A stretch of 64,000 bases of DNA from an uncultured Bacteroidota bacterium (GTDB lineage Bacteria; Bacteroidota; Bacteroidia; Flavobacteriales; Flavobacteriaceae). Below the pieces are notes generated by a model that was not told the origin of the DNA, ran no database searches, and was given only the letters and a program-made list of their open reading frames with translations. Position numbers and translations under genes: made by a program. Shown piece by piece: positions 9,282-18,913 of this stretch. The stretch spans positions 186,001-250,000 of the forward strand of contig CACJQM010000002.1 in assembly GCA_902595555.1 (NCBI GenBank), given 5' to 3'. Every line of letters begins with the position of its first letter. Position 1 is the first letter of the stretch.

Positions 9282-10229
9282 ATGCTATACTATATTTTCA
9301 TTATCCTATTTATCGTGCTGGTTCTTTTTGGCACAATTTTCATTGTTAAACAACAATCTGCTGCCGTGGTCGAACGCTTTGGTAAGTTTGTAAGTGTTCG
9401 TCATTCGGGTTTACAAATTAAAATACCAATAGTTGATCGTGTTGCTGGAAGGCTTAGCTTAAGAATACAACAACTAGATGTTGTGGTTGAGACAAAAACC
9501 AAAGACGACGTGTTTGTTAAAGTCAAGGTCTCTGTTCAATACAAGGTTATCAAAGACAAGGTTTATGACGCTTTTTACAAACTGGATTTTCCGCAAGACC
9601 AAATTACTTCTTATGTCTTTGATGTTGTAAGGGCTGAGGTTCCTAAAATGATACTTGACGATGTATTTGAAAAAAAAGATGATATAGCAATTGCTGTAAA
9701 GGGTGAGTTAAATGACGCGATGAAAAACTATGGTTTTGATATTATTAAAACACTAGTAACCGATATCGACCCAGATGCTCAGGTTAAAGAGTCTATGAAC
9801 AGAATTAATGCCTCTGAAAGAGAAAAAGTAGCTGCTCAGTTTGAAGGTGATGCTCAGAGAATTCTTATTGTAGAGAGAGCAAAAGCAGAAGCCGAAAGTA
9901 AAAGGCTTCAGGGCCAGGGTATTGCTGATCAAAGAAGAGAGATTGCTAGGGGGCTTGAAGATTCTGTAAAAGTTTTAAACAATGTAGACATTAATTCACA
10001 AGAAGCATCTGCGTTAATTGTTGTAACACAACACTACGACACTCTTCAGTCAGTAGGTTCAGCAAGTAATAGCAACTTAATCCTTATGCCTAATTCTCCA
10101 CAAGCTGGATCAGAAATGCTTAACAACATGGTGGCTTCATTTACGGCCAGCAATCAAATTGGTGAGCAAATGAAAAAGGCGGCAAAAGAAAAAGAGGCTG
10201 AAGAAAATGAAAAAAACACTAATCAATAA
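9282..10229 (+). CDS. SPFH/Band 7 (stomatin-like) membrane protein
   Basis: N-terminal TM, VKQQSAAVVERFGKFVSVRHSGLQIKIPIVDRV, coiled-coil with AEAESKRLQGQGIADQRREIA. Confidence 0.88.
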   Translation: MLYYIFIILFIVLVLFGTIFIVKQQSAAVVERFGKFVSVRHSGLQIKIPIVDRVAGRLSLRIQQLDVVVETKTKDDVFVKVKVSVQYKVIKDKVYDAFYKLDFPQDQITSYVFDVVRAEVPKMILDDVFEKKDDIAIAVKGELNDAMKNYGFDIIKTLVTDIDPDAQVKESMNRINASEREKVAAQFEGDAQRILIVERAKAEAESKRLQGQGIADQRREIARGLEDSVKVLNNVDINSQEASALIVVTQHYDTLQSVGSASNSNLILMPNSPQAGSEMLNNMVASFTASNQIGEQMKKAAKEKEAEENEKNTNQ

Positions 10230-10239
10230 AGGCTAAAAA

Positions 10240-10770
10240 ATGAAAACAAATATTATATGTACTATAGCGATATCAATTCTGTTTTTGGGGTGTGCTGACA
10301 CGAAGCAAAAACTTGGATATGAATCTGAAAACGGGAACGAAGTAGATGTTTACGTTGGAAACGTAGAGTCAACTGAAATAATCCGAAAATGGTTTGATTC
10401 TTATAACGCTAGAGATTTGGAAACCGTATCAAGCATTGAGCATGATGATGTTGTGCTGTATGCCCCAAACGGAATGATAATAAAAGGAAGTGATCAGCAC
10501 ACTGAGCTTGCAAAAGAGTTTCTCTCGGCATTTCCTAATGCTAAATGGGAGGTCTTGTGGTCTATATCCTCTGACATAGCTTTTAATTCAAAACCTTCGG
10601 AAAACTGGGTAACCACATGTGTGACTGTAACATATGGAGAAGGAGAGGAGGCTACTAGGCTTCAAAGAATTATAGATGCGAATATTGTTGATGGAAAAAT
10701 CAAAACAGTTTACGGTTACGAACGGTCTGTGTCTGATGAGGAGGCTGATCAACAAAAGGTTGATGGATAG
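10240..10770 (+). CDS. Nuclear transport factor 2/SnoaL-like domain lipoprotein
   Basis: Lipobox LFLGCADT; WFDSYNARDLETVSSIEHDDVVLYAPNG fold signature. Confidence 0.65.
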   Translation: MKTNIICTIAISILFLGCADTKQKLGYESENGNEVDVYVGNVESTEIIRKWFDSYNARDLETVSSIEHDDVVLYAPNGMIIKGSDQHTELAKEFLSAFPNAKWEVLWSISSDIAFNSKPSENWVTTCVTVTYGEGEEATRLQRIIDANIVDGKIKTVYGYERSVSDEEADQQKVDG

Positions 10771-10773
10771 CTG

Positions 10774-12441
10774 TTAGTTTTTCTTTTTCCAATTATCCCT
10801 AAGAGACACTGTTTTATTAAAAACATGTTTGTTTTTTTTAGAGTCAGTGTCTTTAATGTAATACCCCTTTCTTTGGAATTGGAAAGACTCAGAAATAGAT
10901 GATTTAGAAAGCTCTTTTTCGCCATATCCGTTAAAGACCTTAACAGAATCCTTGTTGATGGCTTGTGCAAGGTCTTCTTCAGAAAAGTCTCCTGGTGATG
11001 GGTGCTCAAACAATCTGTCGTATTCTCTAATTTCAACAGGTGTATTTGAGCTGCAACAAACCCAATGTAAAGTGCCTTTAACTTTTCTTTGACTTTCGGG
11101 GGTTCCTGATCCGCTTTTAGAATTTGGATCATATGAGCAAATGATCTCGCTTATTTTTCCTTTAGCGTTTTTAATTACTTCTTGTGCTTTTATTATATAT
11201 GCGCCCTTTAGTCTAACCTCGTTGCCGGGTGATAATCTAAAGTATTTTTTAGGAGGGTCTTCTAAAAAGTCTGTTTGCTCTATATAAACTTCTTTAGAAA
11301 AAGGAACTAGCCTAGACCCAGAGTCTGGGTTTTCAGGGTTGTTAATTAGCTCAAGCTCTTCGGCTTGTTGGTTAGGATAATTTGAAATAGTAATTTTTAA
11401 GGGGTCTTGCACAACCATGAGCCTATTACACTTTTTGTTAAGATCTTCTCTTGCGCAAAACTCTAATAGAGACATTTCAATTATGTTTTCTCTTTTTGCA
11501 ACACCCGCAGTAGTTACAAACTTTTTTAAAGCTTCAGGGGTATACCCTCTTCTTCTAAGCCCTGAAATTGTTGGCATTCTAGGGTCGTCCCATCCAGAAA
11601 CAAACCCTTTTTCAACCAGTGCAAGCAGCTTTCTTTTAGATGTTATGGTGTGGCTAAGATTAAGTCTTGCAAACTCTCTTTGTTTTGGTCTTATTTTTTT
11701 TGGATCAACAACAAGGTCTAAAAACCAGTCGTATAAGTCTCTATGTGGTTTAAACTCTAGAGTACATAAAGAGTGTGAAACCTGCTCAATATAGTCTGAC
11801 TCTCCGTGGGTCCAATCATACATTGGATATATCTTCCATTTATCTTTAGTTCTTGGGTGATGGCTATCAAGGGCTCTATATATAACAGGGTCTCTCATAA
11901 GCATGTTTGATGAGGTCATGCTAATTTTGGCTCTCAAAACATGCTTTCCTTGTTCGAAGTCCCCGTTTTTCATTTTAGAGAAAATATCCAGACTTTCTTC
12001 AATAGGTCTGTTTCTAAACGGGCTTTCCGTTCCAGGCTCGGTTGGTGTGCCTTTTTGGGCGGCAATCTCGCTGGAGGTTTGTGAATCAATGTATGCTTTA
12101 TCTTTTTTTATAAGGTCAACAGCCCAGTCATGTAGGGTGTCAAAATAATCTGAAGCATAACACTCTTTGTCCCATTTATATCCAAGCCATGAAACATCTT
12201 GTTTTATAGCGTCAATATATATTTGATCCTCATTTTCTGGGTTAGTGTCGTCAAACCGTAGGTTTATTTTTGCTTTATACTTCTTTGCAAGCTCAAAATT
12301 TAGAACAATTGCTTTCACATGACCTATGTGCAAAAAACCATTTGGTTCAGGGGGGAACCTGAACTGAAGCTTAGAGCTGTCAAAGCCCGAGCTTAAGTCT
12401 TCATCAATAATTTGTTCAATAAAGTTTTTGCCCTTATCCAT
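10774..12441 (-). CDS. glnS: Glutamine--tRNA ligase
   Basis: RFPPEPNGFLHIGHVKAIVLNF; LSHTITSKRKL; WDDPRMPTISGLRRRGY. Confidence 0.96.
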   Translation of the reverse strand: MDKGKNFIEQIIDEDLSSGFDSSKLQFRFPPEPNGFLHIGHVKAIVLNFELAKKYKAKINLRFDDTNPENEDQIYIDAIKQDVSWLGYKWDKECYASDYFDTLHDWAVDLIKKDKAYIDSQTSSEIAAQKGTPTEPGTESPFRNRPIEESLDIFSKMKNGDFEQGKHVLRAKISMTSSNMLMRDPVIYRALDSHHPRTKDKWKIYPMYDWTHGESDYIEQVSHSLCTLEFKPHRDLYDWFLDLVVDPKKIRPKQREFARLNLSHTITSKRKLLALVEKGFVSGWDDPRMPTISGLRRRGYTPEALKKFVTTAGVAKRENIIEMSLLEFCAREDLNKKCNRLMVVQDPLKITISNYPNQQAEELELINNPENPDSGSRLVPFSKEVYIEQTDFLEDPPKKYFRLSPGNEVRLKGAYIIKAQEVIKNAKGKISEIICSYDPNSKSGSGTPESQRKVKGTLHWVCCSSNTPVEIREYDRLFEHPSPGDFSEEDLAQAINKDSVKVFNGYGEKELSKSSISESFQFQRKGYYIKDTDSKKNKHVFNKTVSLRDNWKKKN

Positions 12442-12483
12442 AAAAAATCAAAGTTAATTAAATTCTTCTTGGTCATTAACAAT

Positions 12484-12491
12484 TATATTTG
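12484..12491 (+). promoter_or_regulatory. Bacteroidetes -7 promoter box TATATTTG
   Basis: TAnnTTTG, 4 nt upstream of folB GTG. Confidence 0.45.
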
Positions 12492-12495
12492 CTAA

Positions 12496-12852
12496 GTGTA
12501 TAAAATTCATGTTGAAAATATAAGAACCAGGTCTTACCATGGTTGTCTAAATGAGGAGGCTATAATAGGTGGGGATTATAGGACGGATGTTTGGATAATG
12601 CTTAAAGATGAATATTCAATAAAAAAAGACGAGCTTGATCAAACAGTAGACTATGGTGAGGTGTCTGAAATTGTTTACAGCGAAATGAAAAAAAGATCAA
12701 AGCTTATAGAAAGTGTTTGCGAAAGAATTGTAAATAAGGTTTTGTCTATCTCTTCAAATATTCGTTGGGTGGAGGTTCGGGTTTGTAAAATTAACCCACC
12801 TATTGATGTAGATGTTCAAAACGTTAGCGTTGTTATTAAAAAAGAACGTTAG
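12496..12852 (+). CDS. folB: Dihydroneopterin aldolase
   Basis: KIHVENIRTRSYHGCLNEEA; LDQTVDYGEV; SVCERIVNKVL; GTG start. Confidence 0.9.
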   Translation: MYKIHVENIRTRSYHGCLNEEAIIGGDYRTDVWIMLKDEYSIKKDELDQTVDYGEVSEIVYSEMKKRSKLIESVCERIVNKVLSISSNIRWVEVRVCKINPPIDVDVQNVSVVIKKER

Positions 12853-12868
12853 CTTTAGTAAAAAATTA

Positions 12869-12876
12869 TATTTTTG
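12869..12876 (+). promoter_or_regulatory. Bacteroidetes -7 promoter box TATTTTTG upstream of tRNA-Cys
   Basis: TAnnTTTG located 9 nt before the mature tRNA 5' end. Confidence 0.45.
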
Positions 12877-12885
12877 CATCCCAAT

Positions 12886-12956
12886 GGCACTGTGGCCGAG
12901 TGGCTAGGCAGAGCTCTGCAAAAGCTTGTACAGCGGTTCGAATCCGCTCGGTGCCT
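12886..12956 (+). tRNA. tRNA-Cys (anticodon GCA)
   Basis: Acceptor GGCACTG/CGGTGCC, D-arm GCC..GGC, anticodon stem-loop GAGCT-CTGCAAA-AGCTT, T-arm AGCGG-TTCGAAT-CCGCT; CCA not encoded. Confidence 0.95.
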
Positions 12957-12958
12957 CA

Positions 12959-12983
12959 ACCCCTTTTTTAAGGGGTTTTTTTA
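12959..12983 (+). terminator. Rho-independent terminator after tRNA-Cys (possibly bidirectional)
   Basis: AACCCCTTTTTTAAGGGGTTTTTTT hairpin plus T-run; overlaps the stop of the convergent LysE-family gene. Confidence 0.8.
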
Positions 12984-13595
12984 TAGTCCTTTAAAAATAA
13001 GCACTACACCAAAAATTAATATTAAAATGTTTAACCCTTGTCTTATATAAAAAAGAACGCTGTCTGTGAGCTTGGATTTGAGTCTGCTTGAAAGAAGGAA
13101 TTTTAAAATATTTATACCAAAATAGGTGGCAACCGAAACAAAAAAGAAAGTCCATATTTTAACCGGACTCATTTCAACTTTTGGTCCAAACCAAACAATT
13201 ACACCCGCCCAAATAACTAAGTATGATATATTAATAATATTAAGCAAAAACCCTTTAACAACATATTTTAAAAGCTTTGTTTCTTCAACTGCTTTTGCTT
13301 TTTTAACTTTTTTGTTCTTGACAGCGTTATTAATAAAAGATGTTATTGAGAAGGCTGTAAGGATTACGCCTCCGAGCAAAAAAAGTGCTGGCTGATTTTC
13401 TTCCGTTGCTATTTTACTGGCACCAAAATATGCCAAAGAGAAAAAAACAAGATCTGAGGCAATCACACCAAAGTCCATAAAAACGGCCTGTTTTATTCCT
13501 CTTGTAATACTTGTTTCTAGCAGCATGAAAAAAATTGGTCCAAAAGAAAAAGAAAGAAAAAACCCAAATACTACTGCGTCTATGTAATCAACCAT
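12981..13595 (-). CDS. LysE family translocator
   Basis: Multi-TM, FSFGPIFFMLLETSITRGIKQAVFMDFGVIASD N-terminal signature. Confidence 0.8.
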   Translation of the reverse strand: MVDYIDAVVFGFFLSFSFGPIFFMLLETSITRGIKQAVFMDFGVIASDLVFFSLAYFGASKIATEENQPALFLLGGVILTAFSITSFINNAVKNKKVKKAKAVEETKLLKYVVKGFLLNIINISYLVIWAGVIVWFGPKVEMSPVKIWTFFFVSVATYFGINILKFLLSSRLKSKLTDSVLFYIRQGLNILILIFGVVLIFKGL

Positions 13596-13613
13596 TGCTT
13601 ATAAAATTAACTT

Positions 13614-15710
13614 TTATTCCTTTCTTTCTAAAATTTTAAAATCTATATGTTTTTTATCAAGGTCTGTTCCAACAACTTTGATAAGGACCTCATCACCTAA
13701 ACAATATTCTTCGTGGGTGTTTTGACCGACTACACAAAGGTTTTTATGATCATAAATAAAATAGTCATTAGGAATGTCTTTCATTCGAACTAGACCCTCG
13801 CATTTACTTGATTTTATCTCAACAAAAAGCCCTCTTTCATTAACGCCAGAAACTACGGCTTCAAACTTTTCGTTGATTCTTTTAGACATATACTTTACCT
13901 GCATAAATTTAGTGGAGGCTCTTTCTGCTTTGGTTGCTAGCTCCTCCATTTTACTACAATGCAAGCAAGTGCTTTCAAGATCTTCTTTTTTGGGTGGTTT
14001 TTCCAACAATACTTTCTCAAGCAGGCGATGGACTATAACATCGGGGTATCTTCTAATCGGTGAAGTAAAATGTGTATAGTCGTTAAAGCCTAAACCAAAA
14101 TGCCCAATATTGTTTATACTGTATTTTGCTTTACTCATAGACCTTATCACCATCATGTCTACGACGTTTTTTTCAGGCTTATTTTCAACTGCATTTAAAA
14201 GTGCGTTTAAGGCTGTGTTAATATCTTTAACATTAGAAAGTCTAACATTATATCCTAGGTTTCTAACGAATCTTTCTAATTCTAATATTTTTTCTTCGTC
14301 TGGATAATCATGTATTCTAAAAACGGCTGTTCTGTTTTTTTCTTTTATTTTTTTTGCAACAAGAACATTAGCAAGCAACATAAATTCTTCAATAAGATGA
14401 TTGGCTTCTTTTTGAACTTTAATACTGTAGTCTATCGGCTCTCCTTTTTTATCAACTACAAACCTTACCTCTTCTTTATTAAAAAAAACTGACCCTTTCT
14501 TTTTTCTTTTTTGCTTAAGACTTATTGCAATAGAATTAAGGGTAAGTAGTGCTTCACATATTTCTTTACTTACTTTTTTGCTTTTTCCAGTAATAGTAAC
14601 CTCTGGAGGAAGCTTATCTTTGTTGTTTTTTAATACAAACTGTGCTTCTTCATACGACATTCTTTCATCTGATTTTATTAAACTCTTGGTAAACTCAGTA
14701 CTGATAATGTTGCTTTTTGAATCAATTTCTACAAGAACTGAAAAAACGTTTTTATCTTCATTGGGGTTTAAAGAACAAAGGTCGTTTGATAAAGTTTCTG
14801 GAAGCATCGGCACAACCCTGTCAGAAAGATAAACGCTTGTTGCTCTACTTTTTGCTTCTTTATCAAGCAGTGTGTTTTCTTTTACATAATGTGTAACGTC
14901 AGCAATATGTATCCCTATTTCAAAGTTGTTGTTTTTTAATTTTTTAAAAGACAATGCATCATCAAAATCTTTTGCGTCAGCAGGGTCAATAGTAAAGGTT
15001 AGTGTATCTCTAAGATCTTTTCTGTTTTTTTCTTTTACTATTTCTTTTGAAATTTTACTTGCCTCTTTTTCTATGTTTTTTGAAAAGTAATAAGGCAAAT
15101 TATACTCTTCCAGTATTGCGTGTATTTGAGTGTTAGTGTCTTGTTTGTTGCCTATAATTTTTAATATTTTACCTTCCGGAAGACTATATTTCCAGTCGGT
15201 TATATGTGCACACACCATGTCGTTTTCCTCACATTTTCCTCTTACTAAAATATCTGTGTCTAGCGACGTATTTTTTAAAAGCGTTAGCCCATTTTCTTTT
15301 TTTACAACACCAACATATTTTGTTAGCTCTCTGTGTTTTAAGCTTGCTATTCTTATTTTACTTTTCTTATCAATCCAGTAATACACAATATCATCTTGTA
15401 ACAAGCCTGCCTTTTCTTTTTTTGATATTTTAAATTCAGTAGAGGTGTCTATATCAATTAAATGTTTTAATCTTCTATTAATTTTACCAACCAGATATTT
15501 TTTGTTTTTATTGTATGTGTATTTTCCTCTGCCTCCATCAACTATATATCCTTTTCTTGCAATTGAAAAAAGAATTTTAAAAAACTCTTGATCGTTAATT
15601 TTTGCGCCAATAAAATATTTAATTTGTTTAACATTAAACGTTCTTTTAGGGTTTTCGAAAAACAAAAACGTTATCTTTCTTTCTAATATTTCTGAATTTA
15701 TTTTTTGCAT
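13614..15710 (-). CDS. rnr: Ribonuclease R
   Basis: TIDPADAKDFDDALS, HFTSPIRRYPDVIVHR, C-terminal S1 domain. Confidence 0.95.
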   Translation of the reverse strand: MQKINSEILERKITFLFFENPKRTFNVKQIKYFIGAKINDQEFFKILFSIARKGYIVDGGRGKYTYNKNKKYLVGKINRRLKHLIDIDTSTEFKISKKEKAGLLQDDIVYYWIDKKSKIRIASLKHRELTKYVGVVKKENGLTLLKNTSLDTDILVRGKCEENDMVCAHITDWKYSLPEGKILKIIGNKQDTNTQIHAILEEYNLPYYFSKNIEKEASKISKEIVKEKNRKDLRDTLTFTIDPADAKDFDDALSFKKLKNNNFEIGIHIADVTHYVKENTLLDKEAKSRATSVYLSDRVVPMLPETLSNDLCSLNPNEDKNVFSVLVEIDSKSNIISTEFTKSLIKSDERMSYEEAQFVLKNNKDKLPPEVTITGKSKKVSKEICEALLTLNSIAISLKQKRKKKGSVFFNKEEVRFVVDKKGEPIDYSIKVQKEANHLIEEFMLLANVLVAKKIKEKNRTAVFRIHDYPDEEKILELERFVRNLGYNVRLSNVKDINTALNALLNAVENKPEKNVVDMMVIRSMSKAKYSINNIGHFGLGFNDYTHFTSPIRRYPDVIVHRLLEKVLLEKPPKKEDLESTCLHCSKMEELATKAERASTKFMQVKYMSKRINEKFEAVVSGVNERGLFVEIKSSKCEGLVRMKDIPNDYFIYDHKNLCVVGQNTHEEYCLGDEVLIKVVGTDLDKKHIDFKILERKE

Positions 15711-16074
15711 AAATCTTTGGTAAATGTAATTCTATATTTATTCCCAAACGCTTATTAACAAAAACTTTTATTCATCATTATAATAATATTTTAATTTAAA
15801 AATTAATATAATAATGATTGCTTGTTAATATCTACAATAAGTAAATTGAAATATAAAAAAACCAAGTACTTAACAGTTTTTAAACACATTAATGTTTATA
15901 ATATATAATTGATAATTAGTATTTTATGTTTGTTATTAATAGCAGTTAATAAGTGAAGCTTTTAATAACTTACACAAACTTTTATGTCAATAATTAGTTT
16001 AATTTTGTTTATAATATCTAACAACAATTTAGTTTTAGAAATAGTTCAGAAATATTAACAATTAAAAGTGAGAT
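15711..16074. other. Long, very AT-rich intergenic region with nested inverted repeats
   Basis: 364 bp with no supported ORF, between divergent rnr and rpiB; ATTAACAA(15754-15761)/TTGTTAAT(15822-15829) and ATCATTAT(15774-15781)/ATAATGAT(15811-15818). Confidence 0.8.
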
Positions 16075-16503
16075 ATGAACATACTATTGTCAAATGATCA
16101 TGCTGGAACAGAATTAAAAAAAGAGGTAAAAGAATTTTTACAAAGCAAGGGATATAATGTAAACAATCTTGGTGAAGATTTAGGGGAGAGTGTAGATTAT
16201 CCAGATTTTATTCACCCTCTAGCAAGAGAAATTTCAAATAAAAATGAAGAAAAAGGAATTATTATTTGTGGATCGGGAAATGGAGTTAGTATGGTTGCTA
16301 ATAAATATGAAGGAGTTAGAGCTGCATTATGTTGGAACAAGGAAATAGCTTCTTTATCTCGACAACACAACAACGCTAATGTACTAAGCTTGCCAGCAAG
16401 ATTTATAACAACAGAAGAAGCAATTGAAATTGTAAAAACTTTTCTAGAAACTGATTTTGAAGGAGGAAGACATGAAAGAAGGGTTAATAAAATAAACAAA
16501 TAA
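16075..16503 (+). CDS. rpiB: Ribose-5-phosphate isomerase B
   Basis: LLSNDHAGTELKKEV, DYPDFIHPLA, GIIICGSGNGVSMVANKY. Confidence 0.93.
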   Translation: MNILLSNDHAGTELKKEVKEFLQSKGYNVNNLGEDLGESVDYPDFIHPLAREISNKNEEKGIIICGSGNGVSMVANKYEGVRAALCWNKEIASLSRQHNNANVLSLPARFITTEEAIEIVKTFLETDFEGGRHERRVNKINK

Positions 16504-16511
16504 CAAGGCTA

Positions 16512-16952
16512 ATGAAACTTGAAGTAAAGCCTTGGAACGAACTCTCACGAAAAGAAATTAACGATATATTTAGCTTAAGATCGGAGGTCTTTATTGTTGA
16601 GCAAGAATGCGCGTATCAAGACGTTGATGGAAAAGACAAACAGGCAGACCACATTATGCTTCATGTTGACAATGAGCTCGTGGGATATACAAGAGTGTTT
16701 ATTGAAAACACTTATTTTAAAGAAGCTTCTTTTGGAAGAGCAGTTGTTAAAAAAAATCATCGAGGAGAGGGGTATGGACACTTGTTAGTTGACAAATCAT
16801 TAGAACATTTAAAATCCAAAAAACAAACACCAATAAAAATCTCTGCACAATCTTATTTAAAAAAATTTTATGCTTCACATGGTTTTATAGCTAAAGGCGA
16901 CGAGTATATGGAAGATGGAATTCCACACACAGCAATGTATCTAGACTTATAA
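16512..16952 (+). CDS. GNAT family N-acetyltransferase (ElaA-like)
   Basis: LRSEVFIVEQECAYQDVDGKDKQADHI; GRAVVKKNHRGEGYGHLL. Confidence 0.85.
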   Translation: MKLEVKPWNELSRKEINDIFSLRSEVFIVEQECAYQDVDGKDKQADHIMLHVDNELVGYTRVFIENTYFKEASFGRAVVKKNHRGEGYGHLLVDKSLEHLKSKKQTPIKISAQSYLKKFYASHGFIAKGDEYMEDGIPHTAMYLDL

Positions 16953-16959
16953 GATAAGC

Positions 16960-18897
16960 TTATTCAAAACCTCCAAAACCACAATCAAAACAATAAGAAA
17001 CTACATATCTGTCTTTTTTAGAAAGGAACATTCTATTTAAGCCACTAAATTCTTTTAAAACGCTTTGTATTTCTACTGGAAGCAGGTCTTCAAGCGATCT
17101 TAAATAATCATCAAACTCTACCTCATTGTTGTAAGAAATAATCTTGTAGTCTTCAAGCTCAAGCTTAGAAACCATAGAATCAACAGCATCATCTAAAGAA
17201 CCTAGTTTGTCGACCAAACCTAATTCAAGAGCAGTGTCACCCCTCCATATTCTACCGCCAGCAAAACTAAGGACCTCAGAAAAGTCCAAGCCTCTATTAT
17301 TGGCAACCTTAGTTACAAAATTTTTATAGATGTTTTCTGTGTTTTCTCTGTACTGCTTATTGAGATCTTTATTCATACCCCTGCTTAAATCAAAAATATC
17401 ACCACCTTTTGTCATGCTAACACCATCATTATTAAATCCTGCCCATTTTTCTAATGGAGAAATATCTTGAACAATGCTGTATACACCAATTGAACCCGTT
17501 AGTGTGGTTTCTTCTGCCCAAATTTCTTCGGACGTGGTGGTCACCCAAACCCCGCCAGACGCAGCTATGTCTCCCATTGAGGTTATTACAGGTCTTCCCG
17601 TAGACTGAAATTCCTCCAAAGCATTTGTAATCATCGAAGAAGCGTAGACATCCCCTCCAGGACTATTAACTCTTAACACAATACCCTTTACGTTTTTATC
17701 ATCTCTAGCTTTATTGATGTTTTTAACAATACCATCAGAACCAGCAGTGTTGAAACCTATGTTGCCAGTTACAATTGCACCCTCAACATGAATAACCGCA
17801 ATTTTATTTTTCAGTTGAGCCTTCCTTTTCTTAGTGTCAATATCTTCTGCCTTTAAAGTGGACAAATATTCTCTTCCAGAAACTCCCTCTGGACGCTCAT
17901 ACTCCTTTTCTTTTTCTTCTGCCTCATCCCCTTCTTCTTCGCCACTCTCTTCTTCTTTCTCTTCTTCGTCTTCTTCGTCTTCCTCGTCTTCCTCGTCTTC
18001 CTCATTTCCATATTTTTCAATCAGATAGTTTCTGATTTCTTGCTTTGTCATTAGTTTGTCAACAAGACCAATTGCAAGAGCTGTTTCATTATCGTTCCCA
18101 CCATTTTCACTAACCAACAAATGATAGTTGTCTCCGATGTGCTGAATTTTTCCTGCTTCAAAACCTCTTCCAGCCTCCATCAAGCTTTTATATTTTTCCC
18201 AAACCGGTGTTACAAACTCCAACCAAGCCAGCTTGTCTGTTTCAGACATATCGTTTCTTGTATACCCTTCAGGCCCTGATTTAAAGTCGCCAGCCGCATA
18301 TACATTAACATTAATTTTTATGTTTTTATAAAAATCTTTTTGATATTGCCTTATTCTGCTAAACCCAAATGGCCTAATGGAGCCATAGGAATCTCTTTCT
18401 AAAATCACTTCGTTTGCCTGAGATGCAAGCAGATATCCAGTTGTTCCGAGCCCACTTGTATAGGCAATAATCTCTTTGCCATTTTCTCTTGCCTTCTGCA
18501 AGGCATCTGCTATTTTTAACGCAGAAGTGTAATAAGCCCTTAAACCATCAACATCAAGATAAATAGCCTTAAGGTTGTCGTCTACTCCCGCACTATCAAT
18601 AATTTTTAAAATATCATCTAACTCAATCTGGCTTGTAGAGCTTCCAAAAAGTTCAAAGTCTTCAAAAGGATCATCTCTGGTTATTGCTTTGTCTACAATC
18701 ACACCTTTTGGCTCCAAGTACAATATTTTATCTTTCGTTTCAATATCATCAGATTCAAACAATGAGAATATGCTAGAAAAAACACCAATTGTTATCAGCA
18801 ATAAAAAGAAAGCAGTTATGCTGTTTACAAAAATCTTTCTAAATCTGCTAAGCAGATTATCCATAAATGACATTATGTTTTTAATTTTTTTTATCAT
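16960..18897 (-). CDS. sppA: Signal peptide peptidase SppA, 67K type, with acidic low-complexity insert
   Basis: Two peptidase S49 domains, VLRVNSPGGDVYASSMI, SMGDIAASGGVWV, LTGSIGV. Confidence 0.92.
   Translation of the reverse strand: MIKKIKNIMSFMDNLLSRFRKIFVNSITAFFLLLITIGVFSSIFSLFESDDIETKDKILYLEPKGVIVDKAITRDDPFEDFELFGSSTSQIELDDILKIIDSAGVDDNLKAIYLDVDGLRAYYTSALKIADALQKARENGKEIIAYTSGLGTTGYLLASQANEVILERDSYGSIRPFGFSRIRQYQKDFYKNIKINVNVYAAGDFKSGPEGYTRNDMSETDKLAWLEFVTPVWEKYKSLMEAGRGFEAGKIQHIGDNYHLLVSENGGNDNETALAIGLVDKLMTKQEIRNYLIEKYGNEEDEEDEEDEEDEEEKEEESGEEEGDEAEEKEKEYERPEGVSGREYLSTLKAEDIDTKKRKAQLKNKIAVIHVEGAIVTGNIGFNTAGSDGIVKNINKARDDKNVKGIVLRVNSPGGDVYASSMITNALEEFQSTGRPVITSMGDIAASGGVWVTTTSEEIWAEETTLTGSIGVYSIVQDISPLEKWAGFNNDGVSMTKGGDIFDLSRGMNKDLNKQYRENTENIYKNFVTKVANNRGLDFSEVLSFAGGRIWRGDTALELGLVDKLGSLDDAVDSMVSKLELEDYKIISYNNEVEFDDYLRSLEDLLPVEIQSVLKEFSGLNRMFLSKKDRYVVSYCFDCGFGGFE
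17961..18005 (-). repeat. 9-bp in-frame tandem repeat encoding (E/D)-rich tract in SppA
   Basis: cttcttcgt x2, cttcctcgt x2, cttcctcat, encoding EDEEDEEDEEDE. Confidence 0.85.
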
Positions 18898-18913
18898 GTT
18901 TTCTGTTTTAATA

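Noticed and set aside
10749-11132. 127-aa minus-strand ORF
   Set aside because: Alternate-frame overlap inside glnS with no recognisable protein features.
15880-15915. AT-rich stretch TTAATGTTTATAATATATAAT resembling the E. coli dif core
   Set aside because: XerC-arm spacing does not match and identity is largely A/T by chance; nearby parS sites argue against a terminus.
17834-18028. Poly-serine 64-aa ORF on plus strand
   Set aside because: Antisense shadow of the SppA acidic repeat.
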